DNA from: Oscillospiraceae bacterium | GTDB lineage: Bacteria; Bacillota_A; Clostridia; Oscillospirales; Ruminococcaceae | Length of the DNA stretch: 64,000 nucleotides | Assembly: GCA_017523995.1 (NCBI GenBank) | Contig: JAFWUX010000182.1 | Location: 36,638-100,637 of the forward strand | Direction of reading: 5' to 3' | Shown: piece by piece, positions 58,542 through 64,000 of the stretch | Numbering within the stretch: the first letter of the stretch is position 1 | How the letters are laid out: the number at the start of each line of letters is the position of its first letter | Translations under genes and position numbers: made by a program | Notes under the pieces: generated by a model | What the model saw: the letters and a program-made list of their open reading frames with translations, nothing else | What the model was told of the DNA's origin: nothing | Database searches by the model: none

Positions 58542-59470
58542 CAGCTTGTAAAGATCGAACCGCCGATGAACTCCCTGACAAGCGACTGCTCAGGGACCCA
58601 TTCGGGATCCATCGGCGTCAGGGCTTCAAGGAAGCGCAGCAGCATCCGGATGCCGTCATCGGCACATTCGAGCTGCGCAAGTTCCCGGACGGTCTCGAGC
58701 AGAATCGGCTGATAAACCGAGAGCTCATAGCCCATAAAAGTATCGAGCTCATAGTCCGCGCGGTGCTTATAGGGCATGATGTAGAGATTTTCGCCTCTGG
58801 AAATGCTTGATAGCATCTCGCAGGATTCCTCCGGTGCTCTGCCTCTGGTGCGGTGATCGCGGATGAGGCGCCGTGCAAAGCGGATCAGCGAGGGATGCAG
58901 CCGCTCATCGTCCATCGTGATGCGTGTGCGGACGCTGAGATAGATGCGGTTTGCCGGTGCATCGCCGGTGACCTCAGGGTTCAGCGCGTGAATGCCCTCC
59001 ATGATGATGAGCTCATTCTTTTTGCGCTGCAGAATCTTTCCGGATTTCTTCTGCTTCTGCTCTGCAAAATCGAAGACCGGCAGCTCCACGGCCTCGCCGC
59101 GGGCAAGCTGCTCAAGCTGCGTATTCAGCAGATCGGTATCGAGCCGCAGCGGCGATTCATAATCCGGCTTGCCGAACTGATCGACAATTTCGCTGTTGCG
59201 CGCGCCGTCAGCGTAGTAGTTATCCATCGAGAGCGTATGCGCTTCAAATCCGGCGGCATCGAGAATCTGCTCAAGGCGGCATGCAGTCGTCGTTTTGCCC
59301 GAGCCGGAAGGTCCGGAGATCAGCGTGATCGGGCGCTCCTTTGCGTGGCGGCAGATATCATCCGCCAGATCGCGCAGCTGCTTGTCATAGGCAGCCTCGG
59401 AGTCGATCACAAACAGCTCCGGTGCATCATGCGTCATCTGATTGATCTCACGGATCGTCATTTCATTCAT
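58541..59470 (-). CDS. Uridine-kinase-like nucleoside kinase
   Basis: P-loop kinase of 309 aa, uridine/cytidine kinase family. Walker A GPSGSGKTT at 53-61, MDNYYADG (the DxxY/F region after strand 2), the lid with RRLIRDHRTRGR, and IIMEGIHALNP for Walker B. Unlike classic Udk it has an N-terminal extension of about 45 residues. It lies 12 nt after the DnaC-like gene. Substrate not proven. Confidence 0.88.
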   Translation of the reverse strand: MNEMTIREINQMTHDAPELFVIDSEAAYDKQLRDLADDICRHAKERPITLISGPSGSGKTTTACRLEQILDAAGFEAHTLSMDNYYADGARNSEIVDQFGKPDYESPLRLDTDLLNTQLEQLARGEAVELPVFDFAEQKQKKSGKILQRKKNELIIMEGIHALNPEVTGDAPANRIYLSVRTRITMDDERLHPSLIRFARRLIRDHRTRGRAPEESCEMLSSISRGENLYIMPYKHRADYELDTFMGYELSVYQPILLETVRELAQLECADDGIRMLLRFLEALTPMDPEWVPEQSLVREFIGGSIFTS

Positions 59471-59482
59471 GCGGAAGCCTCC

Positions 59483-60460
59483 TTACCGGTTCCCGTTCTC
59501 GACCTTCTTGCGCAGCCGGATATCCCCGCCGAAGAACGGCAGAATACGGGAAGATGAAATCAGTCTGGAGAGGATGCGGTCGCCGTAGCGATCCTTCACC
59601 TCCTGTGTTGTCAGATTGGTATTGACGATCATCGGCTTGCGTGCATTGACGCGGCTGTTGATGATCGTATAGAGCATCGAGCGCGAAAACGCGGTATCGA
59701 ACTCGGTGCCGAAATCGTCCAGAATCAGCAGGTCGCATTCGAGGATGGAAGGCAGCGTGTCGCTGCTGTCCTTTGTTCTGCGGAACTGCTCCTGATCGAG
59801 AATATGCATCAGGTTGATTGCTGAGTCATAGATGACATTGTATCCCTTCTGCAGCACCTCGCGCGCAATCGCAAGAGAAAGATGCGTCTTGCCGAGCCCC
59901 GTGCCGCCGTAGAGATAGAGATTGCCGGATGCAGCGGGTGAAAACGCCGCGGCATATTCCTTGCACGCCGCAAGATTCTGCTGCATCGTATAATACTGCT
60001 CCGTCGGCAGATCGGTGTAATAGGAAAGGGAGAAATCCTCAAAGCGGGAGAGTGCCAGCTGCGAGCGCGCATTGAGCGACTCCGCGCCGATTCTTCCGAT
60101 CTCCTGCGTCAGGCAACTGCACGGCTTGCCGGAAACAAATCCGGTATCGTCGCAGGCTTTGCAGGTGTACTGCAAATCGAGATAATCCTCCGGATAGCCG
60201 TGCGCAGTGAGAATCTGCCGGAGCATGGCATCCGCCTCACGGCAGTGCCGTTCAATGGCAGCAAGCTGCGCCTGATTATCGGGTCTGCCGAGCACATTCA
60301 CGATGCTCAGGCAGGCAGAGCGGAGCTGCCGGTCGAGCTCGGCGGTTTCGGGAATTTCGCGCTGGATCTGCACGGTTCGGGTCTCCTGAAGCTTCTCGGC
60401 AGCGCGCCGCCGCTCCTGAATGATGCCGAGCGCCTGTGCATAGATCTCCTCCTGCGTCAT
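59483..60460 (-). CDS. DnaC/DnaI-like helicase loader ATPase
   Basis: AAA+ protein of 325 aa that loads replicative helicase. A helical N-terminal part (1-95) leads to a small Cys cluster (Cys100, 103, 114, 116; YTCKACDDTGFVSGKPCSC) typical of DnaI-like loaders, then AAA+ with Walker A GGTGLGKT at 185-192, Walker B LLILDDFGTE, and NTNLTTQEVKDRYGDRILSRL (sensor and arginine finger region). It is preceded by the DnaD-like gene, forming a primosome pair. Confidence 0.93.
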   Translation of the reverse strand: MTQEEIYAQALGIIQERRRAAEKLQETRTVQIQREIPETAELDRQLRSACLSIVNVLGRPDNQAQLAAIERHCREADAMLRQILTAHGYPEDYLDLQYTCKACDDTGFVSGKPCSCLTQEIGRIGAESLNARSQLALSRFEDFSLSYYTDLPTEQYYTMQQNLAACKEYAAAFSPAASGNLYLYGGTGLGKTHLSLAIAREVLQKGYNVIYDSAINLMHILDQEQFRRTKDSSDTLPSILECDLLILDDFGTEFDTAFSRSMLYTIINSRVNARKPMIVNTNLTTQEVKDRYGDRILSRLISSSRILPFFGGDIRLRKKVENGNR

Positions 60461-60479
60461 TCCGCTTCACCTCCTGCGA

Positions 60480-61526
60480 TCACGCCCCGTAAGGGTTCAT
60501 AATCTTTTCTACAATATCCATATCAATTGACGAATTCGAGCTGCCCTCGGGCGGCTTTTTTGTGCTGCCGCGCTTCTGCCTGCGGGCGGCGTAGTAGGCA
60601 TCGTCCTGCTTTGCCGCATCGGCGGCGGTGCGGACGCCTGCCTGCTCCCATTTCTCCAGAATCCCGTTGAGATAGCTGAAGCTGAGCTTATCGTCATTCT
60701 GATTGCGTGTTTTTTCGTATGCGAGCTGAATCATCTCAAAGGACCAGCCCTGCTGCTGCCAGCGGTCGATGAAGCTCTGCTGCAGCTTTGTCGGCTGCCG
60801 CTTCATCTCAAAGAGCCGCATCAGCTTTGCGGTAAAGGTGCGCGCCTCGGTTCTGCGGCGGATATCCTCCTCGACGAGTGCGTGCGTCATAACGCCGCGC
60901 TCCTGCCATTCAATCGCGACCTTTTCCATATAGCGCACATGGAAGCAGTCATTCTGCACGCAGTATGCAGCGAGCATAAGGAGCAGATCCGGTTCGAGCC
61001 CGAGATATTCGTGCATCCAGATCATGCTTTTCTGCTCGGTATTGTTGAGCATTCTGCCCGCAAGCTGTTCGATGCCGCGGAACATCTCCGCAATCGCCTG
61101 ATTCTCGCGGATGCGCGCCGCGATCTCCGAGGGCATCATCGAGAACTGGCTGCTGCTGATCTGCAGCTTGGCATTCGGCTCCGGCTGTGCAGCCGGTTCG
61201 GGGGCAGGCGTCCGTGCCGGAGTCTGTTCGGTCTGCGGTGCAGGCGCAGCAGTCGGTGCGGGCGCGGTGCGCTGCAGCCGGACGGCAGGCAGTTCCGGCG
61301 AACTGCCGAGCACATTTGCATCCTGCCAGAAGGCGACCGCCTCCTCGACAGCATCGGGCTGAACCTTGCAGTTCTTTGCGACTGCGTCCGCCGTCAGCGG
61401 TTCATCCGCGTGGCAGAGCAGATAGAGCAGCACCTTGAGCTGATCGTGGCTTGCCAGCCCGAGCAGATGATCTGCAACCGTTACCGGAACGGGGAAGGTA
61501 TGCCCCTGTTTCAGATAGATTTCCAT
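60480..61526 (-). CDS. DnaD-domain replication initiation protein
   Basis: Primosome protein of 348 aa. An N-terminal winged-helix-like part (YLKQGHTFPVPVTVADHLLGLASHDQLKVLLYLL) leads to a Pro/Ala linker (about 105-145) and the C-terminal DnaD/DnaB2 domain, in which YIEKV-like VRYMEKVAIEWQERGV and YIQTWQQQG-like FIDRWQQQGWSFEMIQLAYEKT plus SFSYLNGILEKW are visible. The ATG at 61526 (MEIYLKQG) has ggagg; the 71-residue extension spans the promoter. First gene of the five-gene operon to 56959. Confidence 0.92.
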   Translation of the reverse strand: MEIYLKQGHTFPVPVTVADHLLGLASHDQLKVLLYLLCHADEPLTADAVAKNCKVQPDAVEEAVAFWQDANVLGSSPELPAVRLQRTAPAPTAAPAPQTEQTPARTPAPEPAAQPEPNAKLQISSSQFSMMPSEIAARIRENQAIAEMFRGIEQLAGRMLNNTEQKSMIWMHEYLGLEPDLLLMLAAYCVQNDCFHVRYMEKVAIEWQERGVMTHALVEEDIRRRTEARTFTAKLMRLFEMKRQPTKLQQSFIDRWQQQGWSFEMIQLAYEKTRNQNDDKLSFSYLNGILEKWEQAGVRTAADAAKQDDAYYAARRQKRGSTKKPPEGSSNSSIDMDIVEKIMNPYGA

Positions 61527-61564
61527 TGCGCACCTCCCGAATCCGGACATAGTGATACTCTTAT

Positions 61565-61593
61565 AGTATAGCACAAAACGCGGGAATTGTAAA
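61565..61593 (-). promoter_or_regulatory. Promoter of the dnaD operon
   Basis: Minus strand TTTACA (61593-61588), 17 nt, TATACT (61570-61565). Confidence 0.82.
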
Positions 61594-61706
61594 GTGTGTG
61601 AATCCTGAAATTTTCCTGAAGGCGCCGCGTGTTTTTGTGAACAGCGTGCAGACAGCCGTCTCCGCAAGGTATACATATCCAAACACCGCAAGTTGACAAA
61701 AATGCA

Positions 61707-61735
61707 TTGACAACCGAATAAAATACTGATAAAAT
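61707..61735 (+). promoter_or_regulatory. Promoter of the dockerin metalloprotease gene
   Basis: TTGACA (61707-61712), 17 nt, TAAAAT (61730-61735); leader about 25 nt. It diverges from the dnaD promoter. Confidence 0.82.
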
Positions 61736-61765
61736 ACAAGTATACGGCAGAAAGGGGGAGTTTTC

Positions 61766-63349
61766 ATGCCGAACAGAAAAACGATCCTCAAACGGATCGC
61801 AGCCGCATGGACCGCGGCAGCCTCAATCAGTACCCTTGCACTCTCTGCCCATGCTTTGACGGAGCAGAAGCTCGTCGGATACATGGGCGACCTCAACGGG
61901 GATATGCTCGTCGATATGACGGACATCGCAATCCTCTCCGAACACCTGCTCACGCAGCAGCCGATCACCGATGCAGGGGCTGCATTCCGCGCCGACCTCA
62001 ATGTGGATATGCATCTTGATGCAAGCGATTTCACGCTGCTCAAGCGGGTTGTGCTGAGCGGCGAGGAACCGGAAGGGCTCTATGAGGAATATGAAGTGCC
62101 CGAGCCGGAGCTCATGCCGCCGCCGATCAAGGTGGTGAACCCGACTCTGCCCTCAATCGGCGAAACAAACATCCTGATGTTCGTTGTCGATTTTCCGGAT
62201 TGCAGGCGCTCGGATCACTACTCCGCCGAGGAGATTCTCGAGCGCACCTTCGGGCCGGAGAACCGTCAAAGCTCATCGTTCCCGCTGGAGAGCATCTCCG
62301 CCTACTATGAGCGCGCGTCCTATCACCGGCTGCACATGCACGGCGATGTGTTCCTCTATGAGGCAAAGGAGAGCATCAATAATTACGTAAATCCCAAGGG
62401 CGATACCGCAAGCTATGACGGCACCGACAAGCTGCTCAATGAAATCATGTACGCCTTTGATGCGCAGATTGACTTTAGCAAATATGACACCGACGGCAAC
62501 CGGGTCATAGATACAATTCTGCTTGCGCTCCCCGGCAGTGCAAGTCAGGATGACTGGTGGCCATGCTCCGGCGGCTATTACGGCGGCAGAAAATTTGACG
62601 GCGTGCGGGGCGGCAATCTCTGCTTCGGCGGCTGGGATCTCAGCGACCGCGCCGGATTCAACAGCACATGGACGCATGAGCTCGGCCACGCAATGGGTCT
62701 GCCGGATTACTACCGCTACGAGAACTACGAGAACACCGCGCAGGATGATTACGGCAGAGGTCTGAGCGGCGATGCGGGCTGGATCATGATGGACGATGCA
62801 CTCGGCGATATGAGCGCATTTGACAAGCTGATGTACGGCTGGTACACCGATGCCGAGGTACAGATTTACAGCGGCGGCACAAAGACCTTTACGCTGGAAT
62901 CCTCGCAGTACGCGCCGAACTGTCTGCTGATTCCGCGCGGCGATCTGAACGGCTTTTACAGCGAATATTTCATCGTGGAATCCATCACGCCGGATGAAAA
63001 CAACGCAAAGGGCTTCTCCTACCGGCAGGGCTTCCGGATGTTCAATGACAGCGGCGTCCGGATTCTGCACTGCAACGCCGAGATTGCGCGTGACGGCTGG
63101 TGGGGGCCGGAGTTCAAGTGGAACAATTACGGCAGATATTATAACAATACAAATGACCGCCAGCGCGTGCTGCGGCTGGTCAACAACTTCGGCGGGCTGT
63201 TCCACAAGGGCAAGCTGATTGACAGCAATGTCAGCGGATTTGCGTGGTATGACCAGAGCGGTTATCAGACTGTTGACCCGAACATCACGATTTCGGTAGA
63301 CAGCTACGAAGACGGCACTGCCGTTGTGACTGTTTCCCCGAAGGGATAA
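61766..63349 (+). CDS. Secreted zinc metalloprotease (M6-like) with N-terminal dockerin
   Basis: Extracellular protease of 527 aa. Signal peptide (about 1-30), then a two-loop dockerin at the N-terminus (GDLNGDMLVDMTDIAILSEHLL at about 41-62 and ADLNVDMHLDASDFTLLKRVVL), a Pro-rich linker (about 105-130), and a catalytic domain with His304, Glu305 and His308 in WTHELGHAMGLPDYY, with Asp as a probable third ligand, as in immune-inhibitor-A-like (M6) peptidases. A beta-sandwich end follows. Dockerins are more often C-terminal. It may process or degrade proteins in the plant cell wall complex. ATG with aaaggggga site. Confidence 0.88.
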   Translation: MPNRKTILKRIAAAWTAAASISTLALSAHALTEQKLVGYMGDLNGDMLVDMTDIAILSEHLLTQQPITDAGAAFRADLNVDMHLDASDFTLLKRVVLSGEEPEGLYEEYEVPEPELMPPPIKVVNPTLPSIGETNILMFVVDFPDCRRSDHYSAEEILERTFGPENRQSSSFPLESISAYYERASYHRLHMHGDVFLYEAKESINNYVNPKGDTASYDGTDKLLNEIMYAFDAQIDFSKYDTDGNRVIDTILLALPGSASQDDWWPCSGGYYGGRKFDGVRGGNLCFGGWDLSDRAGFNSTWTHELGHAMGLPDYYRYENYENTAQDDYGRGLSGDAGWIMMDDALGDMSAFDKLMYGWYTDAEVQIYSGGTKTFTLESSQYAPNCLLIPRGDLNGFYSEYFIVESITPDENNAKGFSYRQGFRMFNDSGVRILHCNAEIARDGWWGPEFKWNNYGRYYNNTNDRQRVLRLVNNFGGLFHKGKLIDSNVSGFAWYDQSGYQTVDPNITISVDSYEDGTAVVTVSPKG

Positions 63350-63452
63350 GCACGCAGGGGCAGGCAGTGCCGCCGAGATGCTAAAGTCCGAATAGATCAA
63401 GCAAAAGGCAAAAGTCTATCGCCTCAATCAAAGTTAATACATATAATTATGC

Positions 63453-63496
63453 AAGCCGCTGAATGGGTGAAAAAAGCTCATTCAGCGGCTTTTGCA
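63453..63496 (+). terminator. Terminator, AAGCCGCT type
   Basis: Perfect 13-bp stem aagccgctgaatg (63453-63465) / cattcagcggctt (63479-63491) then TTTTG. About 100 nt after the protease stop. Confidence 0.85.
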
Positions 63497-63649
63497 CAAA
63501 AAGCGGTATGAAACATAAATCTTTGTGCAAACTTTTTGAAAAGTTGCACGCAACCGTCAAACTTTTGCCGATTTGGCACCCCTTTATAGAGAGGAACATG
63601 CATTTTTCCGTTCTCATTATCATGAATAATTGTAAATAATTATAAATAT

Positions 63650-63930
63650 GTCCACGAAGCGGGCACCATAACTCCTCACTCCTCTCTCCTCACTTTATAA
63701 AATTGTCCGCGGAGCGGACACCGCAACTCCTCACTTCTCACTTCTATCTCCTCACTATTTCAAATCCGCCGCCGCAGGCGGCACAACAATTTCTCATTTC
63801 TAATTTCTCATTTCTCATTTTTATCAGCTTCTATCTTCTCACTTTATAGATTCATGCGCGAAGCGCATACCACAATTTCTCATTTCTAATTTCTAATTTC
63901 TCATTTTCATCAACTCCTATCTTCTCACTA
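63650..63930. repeat. Palindrome plus pyrimidine-tandem repeat array
   Basis: Four units in a row: a palindrome (cgaagcg; gtccgcggagcggac; gccgccgcaggcggc; atgcgcgaagcgcat), then ACC(A/G)YAA, then tandem ctcctcact or tttctcattt/ctaattt blocks. The palindromes differ, but each keeps a purine loop and self-complementary arms. Confidence 0.8.
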
Positions 63931-64000
63931 GAAATACAGCGGGTGCTGCGAACCGGACAAGAGACGGAATGTTCGGTTTGGCAAAGGTGTTAGTCGGTAC

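Larger units (their letters stand above)
63350..64000. other. Gene-free 3' end of the window
   Basis: Contains a half palindrome ggcagtgccgccgagatgctaaag (63362-63385), the terminator at 63453, an AAACTTTT-rich stretch (63525-63575) similar to that at 46716, and the pyrimidine-tandem repeat array. No gene seen. Confidence 0.75.

Noticed and set aside
1..64000. CRISPR arrays, tRNA, rRNA, insertion sequences or prophage genes
   Set aside because: No evenly spaced direct repeats, no tRNA-like cloverleaf ending in CCA, no rRNA core sequence, and no transposase or integrase frame was seen.

Overview
The window looks like chromosome from a cellulosome-type gut Firmicute, most likely Ruminococcus or a close relative in Oscillospiraceae. 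The basis is gene content and style: five proteins with dockerin-type calcium repeats joined to secretion signals, Thr-rich linkers and polysaccharide- or protein-degrading domains; a clostridial type II fatty-acid operon using FabK; a V-type ATPase; an hrcA-grpE-dnaK-dnaJ cluster under CIRCE; and Gram-positive -35/-10 promoters. Species cannot be fixed from sequence reading alone.

Layout. 1-3031: end of a V-type ATPase operon (A, B, D). 3142-5073: a hypothetical protein, a GNAT acetyltransferase and an N-carbamoylputrescine amidase. 5127-10042 (minus): acyl-CoA carboxyltransferase, biotin carrier and pyruvate/oxaloacetate carboxyltransferase (the three parts of a transcarboxylase), then metA and a small membrane protein. 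10390-13518 (minus): a stress-like operon of unknown role. 13683-18405 (minus): a leucine-rich-repeat dockerin protein, RecQ, and a cysteine-peptidase-like dockerin protein. 19054-24991 (minus): MoxR/DUF58/transglutaminase operon and another LRR dockerin protein. 25267-30603 (minus): heat-shock operon with two extra small genes. 31115-36791: pectate lyase with dockerin, converging on a lipoprotein/GH5 cellulase/lipoprotein cluster. 37205-39631 (minus): three lipoproteins sharing one leader motif, translationally coupled to a radical SAM/SPASM maturase. 39723-42801: HAD phosphatase, phosphoglucomutase, L31. 43800-52860 (minus): TetR regulator plus the fatty-acid operon fabH-acpP-fabK-fabD-fabG-fabF-fabZ-accD-orf-accA, without accB or accC. 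53635-61526: MscL, a zinc ribbon, an inactive-looking VanY-like protein, an alpha/beta hydrolase, and a replication-initiation operon (DnaD-like, DnaC-like, nucleoside kinase, SLOG protein, LCP-like protein). 61766-63349: a secreted metalloprotease with an N-terminal dockerin.

Intergenic space is rich in repeats: (a) a family of about 90-130 bp GC-rich double-hairpin units, often starting right at a stop codon and followed by near-identical AAGCCGCT-type terminators; (b) two copies of a roughly 345-nt element that folds on paper into a four-way junction; (c) TCGGCAGTGCCGA palindromes; (d) short palindromes joined to CTCCTCACT-type pyrimidine tandems. The two most unusual things are the lipoprotein/radical SAM operon and the four-way-junction element. 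A transcarboxylase-like biotin system together with an acc set lacking accB and accC raises a testable question about how malonyl-CoA is made.
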